Shown here: positions 43,518 to 55,983 of the stretch, in pieces
Numbering within the stretch: position 1 is the first letter of the stretch
Layout of the letters: each line of letters begins with the position of its first letter
NCBI GenBank assembly: GCA_949592205.1
Contig: CATIUR010000004.1
Location: forward strand, 98,882,837-98,946,836
From: Helichrysum umbraculigerum
Taxonomy: Eukaryota > Streptophyta > Magnoliopsida > Asterales > Asteraceae
Direction of reading: 5' to 3'
Length of the DNA: 64,000 nucleotides
The notes under the pieces: generated by a model
What the model was told of the DNA's origin: nothing
The model's database searches: none
What the model saw: the letters and a program-made list of their open reading frames with translations, nothing else
Program-made: the position numbers and the translations under genes

Positions 43518-46500
43518 TCAGTCGATATCCACATCCAGCATCTCATCACCATCATAATCATCACCATCGCCATCATCATCATGAACCACATCCACACTCT
43601 CATCTTTCCCTTGGTACTGCCACCATAATCCAAAATCAAATATCAGTAACTCTGCATATTACAGATCACATGAATCATGATATGGCATCATGTTTGATAC
43701 AACATGTATAAATTCCTCAGCATGAGCTCCAACCATGAGTATCACCAATTGAATGAATTCAAAATTCCATTAGAATAGTAACAGGACAGTCTTCTTCTAT
43801 GAAGGGTACGTTGTATCTTGTTATGCCTAAATGATACTAATCTATCCATTAAAAGTTATATAATGCTTGACGTAGCACACGATTTTAGGAAAAATGTTGA
43901 AATATTTGTTACATCTCTATAATAACCTTTTAATGATTAGAGAGATTTTTGTAGACCAAAGTCATTATTCACATCTTTCTAATCATGCATCAAAAACTAT
44001 ATGATTCCAACTCAAACTTTTACAATAAACGAAATGTTTTGATTTCCATGGGAAACTAAAAAATGACAGTTGTTGCAGCTCTTGACCAGAATATATGTTG
44101 GCATCCAAGGAAAACTAAATCATTTTCTCAAGAGTATAATACTTCATAGATATTTTAAAATAACAGCTCGAATGAAAAAAAAAATACAATACTTGATATC
44201 TACAATTTTAAAAAAGACACGCTCGATATTAAAAGTCAAAGAAGCTAATAGCAGAGAGCATAGGTAGTATGTCTCATTGATCGGATGACTTCCATATCGG
44301 AATGCCTAATCATTTGCAAATTCTCTGTTAATGGAAAAACTCTCAATTCACAACTTATTAGAGGCAAGCTTAGCATTTGGCCAAAAGTAGGATTTCGTAA
44401 GTAAAACTACATGGCTATTCATTATCCCCTAGTCATCCTTACCGAATATTCAACTCAAAATCCTTATCTTAATGAAGTTGGTGCTTAGACTTCAGTCATC
44501 CAAAACGTTGTAATTGTGTCAGAGTAATTAAGACAGTTGAGTAATGGCTAATTCCTACGAACTTGTTCATAGAGTTATGTACTGCAATTGTAGAGGAACA
44601 ATTATAAAAAAAAACAGTCTAACCTGTAGGTAAGCATTTCCTGCAACTGGAGGAGGTGGTGGAGGCGGCAAGACTGTATTGTCAAGTGTAGAGCCTTCGT
44701 CAACTCTGGCCGATGAGGTATCTTTTGCATCAAGCTTTTCGCTCTCAGCCACTTCAACAACTTCATCCATCATATTTGCCACCATTCTAGTTGACTTACT
44801 ATCTTTAAGCTGGCTCATTCAAAGTGAATAAAAATGAAATCGTCAGTACAAGGACTCTTTTCAGAAACTGCAAATAAATCACTATCCTTTATAATCAGTC
44901 TATTCAAGGGACCACGTTTATAATTAACGATTGAACCAGCAACATTTTCTTTAAAACAGAAACGGAAATAAAGTAAAGTCCCCTATTTGCGGTGTTTGAA
45001 AGTGTGATACCTACAAACAATGATAATCTGTTTCAAATGGAGATGAGACCAACACAACGAATTTGAAAGACACTAAAACTTCACAGTAGAACTTGGTATT
45101 ATGCTTGAGAGTTGAGAGTCAGCACAAGTCAACAAAACCAAAGTATTTTTATTAATTGTCCAGAGTGCTATGGGCACAATAAGTGAAGTGAATGGAATAA
45201 AAGGTTTAAACTTTACAATCAAGTCTGCTTATACTCTTTATACACTATAAAATGATAACACCCGTGCAGTCGAGTGCAGTTAACTGCACAGGTCATTATC
45301 CCATATAGTTTTTATGTGTTGGTTTATGCAACATATAATACAAATTATTAGTGAAGTCAAACATGTTTTTCATCTTTTGTTTTCTAATGTGTACCTGTCA
45401 ATAACATATAGTATTTATATTTTGCATTGTGTTGAAATCATACATACTGTGCGTATGTAAATTAGAATAAGGAAGCTAGTGTGATAAAATAAAAATAAAA
45501 ACAAAATAAGATAAACAAGGGACCTTATCTCTTGAGGAAATGCTGGTGAAATTGTTCTGTTTTCCCATAGGCTTGGTATCACTGACCAAAGGCCTAACTT
45601 TACCGATTCCATTAGTGTCTGCCCTTACTTTGCCAGTGTTTTTTGTATGAGCAAGATGTGGTTCCCATCTAGCATGCCTTTCAAATCTCAGATGTCGTAG
45701 GGGAAGTCGTTCTCCAGTTGCAGAACTTGCTAGTGAATCTAAAGGTAAGAATGTTAGCACAATAATCATGATACAAACAAACCTAAGCAAAACATGCTTT
45801 CATACTTCTACAGTTCTATGACACGTATAAGTTAGATGGCATTTTTGATAGTCAAACAATTGTTATAATAGCATTATGCTAAATTCTCATGGATTTATCA
45901 TACATATATGCAAATCATTTAGCAACAAATTAGAACGAAAACTTATTTTAATGGAATTTCGTTATGTTTTATATCTTTTTTGTAAATGGAAAAGTTCATA
46001 AACGTTTATGCTCCATCAAGTGATAGTAAGGATACCTTGCTTAGAATTTTCATCCGCTTCTATCATGTGAACTCTCATCCTTTTTTTGCTTGGGGAGGCC
46101 TTATTTTGATCCTTCTGTGGGCCCATTAAAGGATAGCCCAACATCTCATCTTTCCTTGGTGAAGCCTTATCATTTGGAGGGCTCATTAAAAGATGGTCCA
46201 GAGATTCTTCATCACTTAATTTATTTATGCTAATATCCTCTTCATTAGCAGCAGTTCTAGCATCTGAACCAAGCTGATCCCCGAGCCTTTGAAGGCGAGC
46301 TTGCGACCTATAAGAAAATAAGTAGAAAATTTAAGAAGAAGTTAAAAAAATAATAATAATACTTGGGCATGTGCAGAAGTATATATAAACATAGCAACAG
46401 GTCTTGCCTCTTCAGTTCATCTTGTATCCTTGAGTGACGAATATTTGCTTTGACAAACTTCCTAATTTTGGAAGAAATTCTGGTATATATCAAGTAAAAT

Positions 46501-49500
46501 TTATAAGAAAACAGTTTGTGTAGATATACAGCTTGAAAGTTTGAAGTTTAAGAAACTGGCTATGATCATTGAATACCTTTTGCACTCCTCTTTCTCTGTG
46601 GACAGTTGCCTCTCAAGCTCTTCAACTTTAGAACTTAGACTATCTACTTCTTGGACGCTTTCTTCCAAATATATCTACGCGCCATCACATTGATTAAATG
46701 ATATGCAATAGTGCTTAGAACATTCATAAGAAGTAGAAAATCTTAATTTTGTAATCCCGCGAAAAGGGGCCTTTGGCATGCATAACACACACTGACACAC
46801 GACTTGAAACAAAGTAATATGAATTTGATTCTAGTGCGAGATAGCCTGAAAGCATCTCTATTACAGTAATTAAGAGAATTGCACCCGCTTCAGAAAATAC
46901 AGAAGATATAAATAAGCAAAAGATTGCCCAATCGCCTTGGGAAAAGAAAAACGAAAAGAAGTTTTTTTTTTTTTTTTTTTGAAAGGCAGAGATAAAACGA
47001 AAAGAAGTTACCTGCAATTTCTGCTTGTGATCTGCTAGCATATCAGCTTCAGATCGCACTTGCTCCAACTACACCATGGGTTTTGAAAGCAACGCGGAAA
47101 AGTAAGAGCTGAGAGCTCAACCTTTATAAGACTAAAACAAACTAGTGGTTTGTAATTTAATAAAGTTAAACCTGCTCATCATGAACATCCTTTAACTCTG
47201 ATGATGAGGGTTTTCTCTCCCTGCCTTGCCGCTCAGCCCCATTTGATACCCTCAAGCTTCCGGAGAAATCCCTTTCACCATCAATGCGCTGTTTTTTCCT
47301 TTGACCCCAATCACTAATATAAGTATGAGACACAGTAAGGCATGACAAAGTGACCCGGATATCTCGATAACTCTTATCTAAACAGATAACAGATGGCAAA
47401 GCCACAAAGTAACAATAACCGGAGAACACCAGAGACTTTTCTTAGCATATTGACTACATCCACATGATTGAATTAATACAAAGAAAAGAAAAGGGCAAAC
47501 TGAAGGGAGAAGTAGCTTCCAAAACACACCTCTTTTTACCCAATCTTGGAGGACTATGACCATGAGATGGTAGTGGATCTCTTGCATCTCTGTCAAACGA
47601 GTTCCTCGGAGGTGGGGACCGTTGTCTGCCTAGCTTCTCTCTTAAATCAGCACCACGATAGTCACGCCTCCCTGCAGAATATGAAAAGAACATTTCCGGT
47701 AGGCTGAAGGCTAGCATCCCCTTTTTTAGACTTTAGATAAACCATATGGCCCTCAGTTAATAACAAAGATACACCTTACCATCAGATGGAACATCTTAAC
47801 ACAATAATGAAAAGCAATTGTGCCTTCTTTTGAATTCCAAAGGGGGTCACAGTCCATCTAAACTACACCTCTTACATTAATGGAAAGAAGTGGATACATC
47901 CATATTTGAGGTATAGCATCGAGAAGACGTTTGCATAACGAATAAGAAGATTGTAGATAACTCTCTGCTTGAAGTATATGAATATAATATGGTCTGATAT
48001 TCTCCTTGACGTCATAGAAGACATATATTAACACATATTTCATCTTCCATTCAATTAACACCATGGCAGTATCATGGTCATCAAGAACTCAAAGGGGAAG
48101 TAACTCCACCAGCATGTAAGTGAAACTTAACAGAAAAGCATTTAAATATATATGAAAAACCCATCTGGTGACGCCTAGGTCGCATCTTCAGAAAATAAGT
48201 TGTTTCACTTCATCGATAAAACAATGCAGAAGAAGGTGAAGTACCCGAGAAAGCTACCACAACCAGCAATTAGACAATTGCTAGTGGTAAAAAACACTAG
48301 GCCTGTCAGAAGATGTCTTGGTTATTGATAATGAGACACAACTGCTCGTAGACCGTGTGTCTCAAAATGACAACTGACGACATATCTCCAGTCAATCAAA
48401 GATAAGTAGGGAGTTCACTGTCCTACACATGCTCAAAAAGGCATTATGGGCAGCAACCTGTTTGACTTATGAATGATTTTAAGACATGGTGACACAGCAA
48501 CCTAAAGCGCCAAAAGAGTCCTAAGAACATATCAAGGATCGAATAGCCATTCAGGGAACAACCAAAACACAGGCATGGGCCTACTTGCGTATTTCAACAG
48601 AATGTTAGCTCATTAGATGCGAAAACAATTCAAAAAGAATATTGAGAAAAAACATATCAGAACCTTCAACAAATGATAACATCACACTTTAATTAAATCA
48701 AACAAAAAATAAAATCATCTGTATCTGATTCTTAAGCAATCCAGCCTATCAAACTTCGAAGATGTGGCTCAAGGCTCTTTAATCAACAAGGATGTAGTTT
48801 AATTTTTCAATTTTAATTTAATGGCTCCAAAGATGGAGTGAAAGTTGGGAACAAAAGGCTAGTATTTAACTGGAAAAATTATTGTTATCTTGACGATCCC
48901 ACAAACCGTGGACCTACACACATTCCTGCCATCTATTGTCTAACCAACCGTAATTTAACAACTGAACTTAAGTATACTACAAGCTAGCCAAACAATTATA
49001 AAAGAAATTATTATCCAATTTGGAAGCACATAATATGCCGTGCACTGTATGCACTTATATGAAGATGACTGACCAGTGACCACATTAGGTTACCGTATAC
49101 TTAGAGGGTGTTTGGGGGAGCTTATTTTTAAAGCTCATTGCTTATTGATTATAAGCAAATAAGCCCAAATTTTGTAGCTTATTTTCAAGCTTCCATCTTT
49201 TCCTCAAAAATAAGCAAATAAGCTCAATAAATAAGCTCCCTCAAACACTAATAAGCAAATAAGCTTGAAAAATAAGCCCCCCCAAACACCCTCTTAGCCA
49301 AGCCTAGAAGCAAACAACTCAATGTCATAAAATCAACACAAACATAACATAACAAAGCCGACAAAACATACATAAATTGCTAGTTTTGTGAGCATATCTT
49401 CACCCCCATACAATTATTCAACATTTCAAATCCATTTATTGTTAAATCAGCACAATAAAAATCACCTCCATTCAGCTCATACCATTGCAATTAACAAACT

Positions 49501-49918
49501 TAATCGCTTATTCAACATTTTCTAGTCTATTTTATGCCATCATTCCTACAAGGTAGCACCTAAATCATTTACTCGACCATAAACAACAAATACCTAAATA
49601 GCAGTCACTTGCAACACAGTATGTTACACGTACCTCACACATACAAAACCCTATCATCTGATATATCTATTGGCACATAATTTCAAATTGAATAATACTA
49701 ATATATAAATATAAATGAAAAAAATTTGAAATTTATTGAAGTGCGTAGACAGTATTCGTACCAGTGAATGATGAGGAAGAAGAATGGGTAGTATTATGAT
49801 TATGATTATAGCGACGGAGCTCAGCGTCGCCATGTGCGAAAGAACAGTTGTGACGATTGCATAGACCTTTTCTAAACTGACCGCATATCCTGGTTTTAAA
49901 CACCTTCTGTCCAGCCAT
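43518..49918 (-). CDS. CCCH zinc-finger protein (plant C3H13-like), ten exons
   Basis: The gene model on the minus strand has exons 49,918-49,762; 47,671-47,530; 47,313-47,172; 47,068-47,012; 46,674-46,577; 46,479-46,408; 46,307-46,036; 45,738-45,524; 44,809-44,624; 43,616-43,518. The sum is 1,440 nt, 479 residues, in frame throughout. Exon 1 encodes one CCCH finger at about residues 8-30 (CGQFRKGLCNRHNCSFAH) starting MAGQKVFKTRI. An arginine/serine-rich part (RRDYRGADLREKL) follows. Exons 4-6 predict a coiled coil (VEELERQLSTEKEECKR). A polyproline run is near residue 430, and an acidic tail ends MLDVDID. The layout matches plant CCCH protein 13 relatives, nuclear RNA-associated factors. Intron 6 uses a GC donor. 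Intron 1 is 2.1 kb and holds a MITE. The exon 9 acceptor (CCAG before 44,809) is my best choice, not certain. Confidence 0.85.
46406..46407 (-). other. Non-canonical GC splice donor, intron 6 of the CCCH gene
   Basis: The exon ends AAGAG and the intron starts GCAAGA. No GT nearby keeps the frame. The acceptor TTATAG at 46,308-46,313 fits phase 2. The context AG|GCAAG is typical for the minor GC-AG class. Confidence 0.75.
49104..49293. mobile_element. Tourist/Harbinger-like MITE in intron 1 of the CCCH gene
   Basis: About 190 bp, nearly palindromic. The ends GAGGGTGTTTGGGGGAGCTT and its reversed partner AAGCCCCCCCAAACACCCTC are flanked by TTA on both sides (49,101-49,103 and 49,294-49,296), as in PIF/Harbinger insertions. 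The interior repeats AATAAGC and GCTTATT words. Confidence 0.85.
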
Positions 49919-50207
49919 TATCCAATTCGATTCCACAACTATCAATACAATTTTGTTTATATGTATACACAAAGAAGAAGATGATGAATCAAGTGTGATC
50001 GATCAGTCAGCGGACCACCCGGTTTAGGACTAGGGCATAATTATAATTATAATTTAAATTTATGTAAAGACACAATAATAATAAATAAAATACATTTTGA
50101 ACATCTGCTATGATATGCAATTAATAGCATCTCCAATAAGAGAGTGCCAAAATAGAATGTAATTTGAATATATTTTCAATAAATAAATAAATTTTACTTC
50201 AATATAT
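49919..50207. other. CCCH gene 5' side
   Basis: AT-rich promoter and 5' UTR region; no distinct motif claimed. Confidence 0.4.
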
Positions 50208-50302
50208 CATAGTTGTTAACTCGTGACTTGACTCGTGATTCAAAATGTTGATTTTTAACTCGTGACTCATGACTTGACTCGACTCGTAAGTGTCAAAATT
50301 TT

Positions 50303-50389
<87 letters not shown>

Positions 50390-51263
50390 TATTGTTTAGA
50401 TTTTTATTCTTAAGTGAAATAAAACATGATGAAAGTCATTAATTAACACAAATGCTTAATTTAAAACTGATTATTAGTCATTTCCTATCTTATTTTGTCA
50501 TTTTATGTTTTTTATTACATTAAATTAAAAGTGTGTCCGATTTTCGACATGTAAGAGTCGTCCAAGACTCGGAAGAGTCACACACGACTCGTAAGGGTCA
50601 ATAAACGACTCGTAAGAGTCAAAGTCATTTAAAAGTCGGTGTAACACCTCGTCAAAAAGTCAATTTTCGCGTTGAATTTAAACTTCAAATAAACGATTTA
50701 ACTTTTATTCCCAATTAGTATTTTTATAAAATACTTTCATTAGAAAACATTTTTAAATAATATAAATAAGATTTTATTTTATATTATGACTGGACAAATA
50801 AAACACGGGTATTTTGTACTGTGGTTGGAGACCACAGTCCGCGCACTGGGGATCTGTGTTGGACAAAACCCAACCCTCTTCCCATTTCATCTCATTTTCA
50901 TCATCTTCTCCATCTCATTTTTCTCTCTAAAAATAATCACCACCAAACACCACCACCGCCGGCCGATCACCACCACCACCATCACCATACATTTTCGGAA
51001 TCACCATCAAGAGAGGAACAACATTAACAAAGACGACACCCTCGTTTTCTTCCTCGTTTGGCCTCGATTCGCAATTGTAAGAAATTCCTAAATTTTTAGA
51101 TTTAATCATTTTGGTGTAATGTTTTAGTGTAATAATGTTTACCTAAGTTGCTTATAACCTAAACAACCAAGAAACCACGATTTTACAGCTTGAAAATGCG
51201 TTTGATTTGCGATTTTGGCCGGAAAAACGCGAAACCCGAAGGTTTCTGGGCTGGTGTTCTTGA

Positions 51264-51510
51264 GTGCGACACAAGCCTTGTGTCGCATACTGTGTCGCAT
51301 AAACTATCTATGCGACACAACCCTTATGTCGTATCCTTGTGTCGTACCTTGTGTCGCAGACTCCATGCGACACAACCCTTATGTCGCTATTGATTTAGCA
51401 TCGCACACATTATGCGACACAACCACTGTGTCGCAGAACTCTTGCGTCGCATTATGCGACACAACCCTTGCGTCGCACGACACATTTTTGTGTCGCATGT
51501 TATGTCGCAG
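51264..51510 (+). repeat. Self-complementary word array (TGTGTCGC type)
   Basis: About 18 copies of GCGACACA or its complement TGTGTCGC, in both orientations, occur within 250 bp, sometimes as direct hairpins such as GCGACACAAGCCTTGTGTCGC minus its last base. The placement matches the arrays in the other two LTR families. Confidence 0.8.
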
Positions 51511-52444
51511 AAAACAGAAATTTGCCAAATTTTTCTAAGTGTCGGAAAACGTTTTCAAAAGACAATTTAAATACGATACGACTTGTACTCCAAAACAAAT
51601 ATACTTTATGAAGTATACGAAAACTCAAACCTAATAATAATATGAATTATTATTACGAACATCCATAACGAACCGCACTTACAAACGTACGAAATCTCTC
51701 GTGTTTAGGACATTAGGAGATTTCACTTGGCACGACTCGTTACGCTAGGACGCTAGCTCTTCAGGTGAGTTCATCACCCCACTCTTTTACTGTTTTCCAA
51801 CTGATTTCGGGGTGGGAATGCATACTCATGTTTTACTACTTTCAACTGTTCAAACCGTTACAAACGTTTTACTATAGTTTATGGTAACGGTGCTAGACCG
51901 CGACAGCTACGAACCATTTGACCATACTTAGGGATATTAAGTATGACTGTGACAGTAACACCTAGAATTATATTACATATGATATCTTGGGAATAGACGC
52001 CTCACTACATCAGTGACTTGCTAAGTACTAATAATGATTAGTGAACTTATGAACACCAACTATAGGCACCGACTTGCTAGTTAGCATTGACTACTTTTAC
52101 GAACTAGCGGATGACTTTGACTAAGTACTGTAAGTACTTCCTTACAGTTAAGTGACGTGTTAACGTACTTGACTTTACACATTATTTCAGGCAAACTAGG
52201 TGACGTAGATACGTACCTACCTATTGATTACGATTATCCCTTACATCCAGATGACGCTCCCACATTTCTTAGTATGATATACTACTGTGAATCACGTAAC
52301 AACTTGAGGTACTGTTGAGTGCCTGTAACATTTTACTAGCTTTGGGCTAAACTTACTTACGGGCATGTCGTGTACTGCCAAAACGATTACTTGCATCTCC
52401 TGCGGGAAAATAACGGACGCTGTCACTATATGTGAAGCAAAACG

Positions 52445-52595
52445 ATGCCACGGTGGGTGGTACAAACACGATACCAATGTGATTGGTATTACGGATTTAC
52501 AAACGAGCTCACGATACCACGGTGGGTGGTACAACTTACTTGCGAGCTGGATTGCTCACGATACCACGGTGGGTGGTACAACTTACTTACGAGCT
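52445..52595 (+). repeat. Three-copy tandem repeat with CCACGGTGGGTGG
   Basis: Units of about 47-65 bp, each holding the hairpin-forming CCACGGTGGGTGGTACAA, are followed by ACGAGC or GCGAGCT variants, inside the solo LTR. Confidence 0.7.
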
Positions 52596-52599
52596 AAAT

Positions 52600-53030
52600 G
52601 CTCACACTCAGCAACGGACCTACGAATTATTACGGTCGGGGTCGTTGGCTCAGCATGTGGATTCATGCTCTATCGTAGTCCTGCGGGACTGCACGGTTAC
52701 TCATTCCAGCATATGGACTTATGCTTTACTTACATTCAGCAAAGGACCTACGAATTATTACGGTCGGGGTCGTTGGCTCTATAACTGGTTAATTTACTGA
52801 AACGTGGTCCTGCGGGACGTAACTTGACACTTCCCTTGGGGGATAATCATTACATCACTGTAGGTGATTACTAGATGCTTACGAGTCGGAGACTCAGGAA
52901 ATTATGAGCTTTTGCTCATTTGACCGTAATTGTGAACCCATTACCATCACTGTAGGTGATTACTAGATGCTTACGAGTCGGAGACTCAGGAAATAACGAG
53001 CTTTTGCTCACTTGACTGTAATCACAAACC
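52600..53030 (+). repeat. Two tandem duplications in the solo LTR
   Basis: A segment with CAGCAACGGACCTACGAATT recurs about 130 bp later near 52,738. Another, with ATCACTGTAGGTGATTACTA, occurs near 52,852 and 52,947, each with the hairpin GAGTCGGAGACTC downstream. Copies are nearly identical. Confidence 0.75.
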
Positions 53031-53868
53031 GTACCGATATGACACAATCACAAAACAGATAACTTGATCACGTTGTCGGGGTGCAACCTTTCATGCCAGG
53101 TGGCATCGTGACCTATTAGTAACCACAGTACTAATACTTGAAACCGTACAAACTATCCGTACCGTATTGCCGGGGAGCAATACCGACTGCCTAAGACTTT
53201 CTTGCTTGATTGCTTGCGGCCAGTAGCACGACAGATAGTCACCTTACGCTACTCTCGTATACATATTGCCAGGTGGCAATATCTTACCGGATAACACCCA
53301 GGCTGGGGATTGGTCCCCTTTACTTGATTAGAAACCTATTGACTAGGTTCACCTGCTTACCATAAATTACTTATAACTGCCTCGAGGGGCAACTGTTGTT
53401 ATTTAAACTGCTAAACTTGATTGATATTTTTGAATGAAACATTTATTACTCGAACTACTTGTTTCTACAAATTACTTGTGAACTCACCAGCTTTCCAGCT
53501 GACCCTTTTAGTGTGCATTCTCAGGTACACTGATGTAGTAGGATTGGACTACAGGATTCTAGCTCGAGTCGCATGTTTTCAATACTCAGGATATTTATTG
53601 CATTTACTCAGTACTAGTAGAATGTAATATTACTTTTATGCGAACTCGCAACTTGTAAATACTTAAATTTCATAAATGTATAATTATTTTCAAACGTCTC
53701 ATTTAGGGTCGTTCATTATGTATCTTATGCTGTGATATTTAATTTGGTAACACCCGACCCGATCGCTTCCGCAAACCGAAATTTGAGGGTGTTACAGTCG
53801 GGGTCAAAGTCGCCTCGTTTTTTGAATTTCTGAGCCGACTCGTGAATAGTAAGAGTTTAACAACTATG

Positions 53869-55732
53869 CAACGTATAAAATGTATTTTTGCATTAACAAT
53901 TTAAAGACATATAATAATGTACAGTAATAAACATAGAAAATAAGTAATTCAAGTTATAACAATATTGAGTTAGTTTTGTTATAATGGTATTTTTAATTAA
54001 TAAAAAAAAACATGTAATTTCCTTACATAAACTAGTTTTCATTATTTGTATTACTTAAAAAAATAAATATTGTTTAGTAAAATAGATAATATTATACTAT
54101 ATTTAGTGTAATTTGATCCATATTTAATGCTAAGATTGAGTACTAATATTAGACATGCTCTAAATGTTGTTACCCATTTAACCGGGTATATTGTGTACCA
54201 AGGCCATCTATGTCCTTTTACATTTTCTTTTAGGACATTTTAGTTGAATTTTGGTATATATAGAAGTATAGAACACTATACAAATTTGAGTGGCTTACAA
54301 AATTATTTTCAAATATTATTTGCGTAGAAATATAAAATGTTAGTACATAACCCGCGCAATGCGGCGGGAACATATCTGAAATCAGTAAAATAAGTAGTGA
54401 AATAGATTGAAGAAGATATGGGCAAATGATGTATTATGGGATTTTTATGATTTTTATAGAAGTTTTTATAATTGTCTCTTACTTTTATGATTTTCTGTAA
54501 ATAGATTGAAGAAGATATTTGTTTCCTTTTTCAAATGTGTTCACATTCACACTCGTATGTCTCTTGGTGTAAAAATTGATATGTTTGAAAAGGGCATTTT
54601 GGGAATATTGATTATTTTAAGAAGTGGGTATATTGAAACTAAGAAATGATTTATATGTAGTAGTAGATACTTGACTGACCTTCAAATTAATCCCTAAATT
54701 AACAAGTGAAAATGGTGATTCTTGAATTGAAGTTTGGTATATGAATTGAGTGACGTTTGTTACGAATTCTTAAACGGTAAAAAAAAAAAGAAAAAACAAA
54801 ATTAGAGCTACTTTTTTCTGATAATATTTGGGGTTCAGGCGATAGAAAAGAGGCGGAAAGTTTTGCAATTTTATTTCACCGCAATGTATTCTTTAGGATC
54901 AGCTAATTTCAGTTTTATTTATTTCAGTGCGATGTGTTTTTTAAAATTAGTTATATTTCAAATTTTTAGTACAGTTACTATTAAACTTTTAAATTATGCT
55001 AAACACAACTCACTTACGTTAAACTGATTAAGTATGCTTTAACAGAATAATTTCATCAAAAGTTTGTATGCATGTATCAATATTGAAGTTTGTAACTAGT
55101 AAAAACATGTATAAACTTTTTAAAACATAATTGTTATATTCAATTGTTTGGAGTCGACAACTCTTACAACTATACTTGTTTGTAACTAGTGAGTGGTGGA
55201 TTCAGGAAAATGGATCGTAGAGGGCATAATACTTTTCTAAATGTTGAGTCATTAGTGAGGTTATTGCTAAATTAAATAAATCAATTCGAAACAACTACTA
55301 CCTATAAAATAGTAAAATAACTCAAATGTCCGATTTGGAAGCTTAAAAACACTCTCTACAAAGGACAATATAAATTTAACAAGGTAAAACAACTACTCCA
55401 TATATATAAGATGGCTCTAAATGACTTGATTAAATATCCAAACGTCAATTAAAAGCGCCACACTTAAGACGTTAAACATAAATATTTATAAAATATTTGG
55501 TTGTGGTTTCAAGCCTAGTGGGAGGCAATTTGTAAATATTTGTGATTATATATAATAATCGTGGGTAGGTAGTGTATATTTGTCTTTCTAAAAAAAATAT
55601 TTGAATTCTCTTCTTACAACTATAGGTGTATATTTTTTGGACCTTTTAATTTATATCTTTATTTACTACTGATCTTTGGTCAGATATATACACATCTGCC
55701 TTAGTCTAACACGCTAATAAACCTTTGTCTAT
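53869..55732. other. AT-rich intergenic
   Basis: No ORF with coding character. The GC-rich palindrome CCCGCGCAATGCGGCGGG at 54,351-54,368 looks like an isolated transposon terminus. Confidence 0.4.
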
Positions 55733-55983
55733 GGGTGTGCTTGGTAACGACTGGCTGGTGCTGGAGCCGCTGACTGGAGCTTGTGGCTAGAGCTGGAGAA
55801 TTCCTTAGGGGCTTCAATTAGCTACTTGAAATAGATTATATTTTAAAGGCTTATAGAGGTTTATTTGTATAAGGAGCCACCACCAAATTTGATTTGACTA
55901 ACAAAGATTAATGTTTTCAGTGGCTTGAATTGAACTTCTGAAACTAGAAGCCCAACCCCAAAAATAGAGGTGCCAAACACACC
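55733..55983. mobile_element. MITE-like element with GGTGTG termini
   Basis: The left end GGGTGTGCTTGGTAACGA and the right end, reversed, GGTGTGTTTGGCACCTC, enclose about 250 bp rich in CTGGAGC words. Duplication is unclear (CTATG versus TTATG). Confidence 0.5.

Larger units (their letters stand above)
50640..53796 (+). repeat. Gypsy solo LTR, 3,157 bp, GTCGG duplication
   Basis: It starts TGTAACACCTCG and ends TTTGAGGGTGTTACA, with GTCGG at 50,635-50,639 and 53,797-53,801. The 3' end (CGCTTCCGCAAA...AAATTTGAGGGTGTTACA) resembles the end of the chromovirus-like LTR, so the families are related. It has TATAAATA at 50,761-50,768, AATTGTAAGA at 51,073-51,082, a word array at 51,264-51,510 and CAGGTGAGTT at 51,762-51,771. 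It contains no gene; ORFs inside are chance. Confidence 0.9.
50208..53868. mobile_element. TIR DNA element (MITE-like), split by a solo LTR
   Basis: Terminal inverted sequence CATAGTTGTTAACTC at the left and GAGTTTAACAACTATG at the right differ by one inserted A. The interior is rich in GACTCGTAAGAGTC-like palindromic words and a (TA)n tract (50,308-50,383). Removing the solo LTR at 50,640-53,796 leaves about 500 bp, a MITE-like size. No transposase. Confidence 0.6.

Noticed and set aside
45256..45300. GTGCAG/CTGCAC palindrome, similar to 60,170-60,212
   Set aside because: Too short, with no flanking duplication, to call an element.
51190..51538. Cysteine-rich short ORFs (67 and 107 codons)
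   Set aside because: The cysteines come from TGTGTCGC words read in frame. This is the LTR word array, not a peptide gene.
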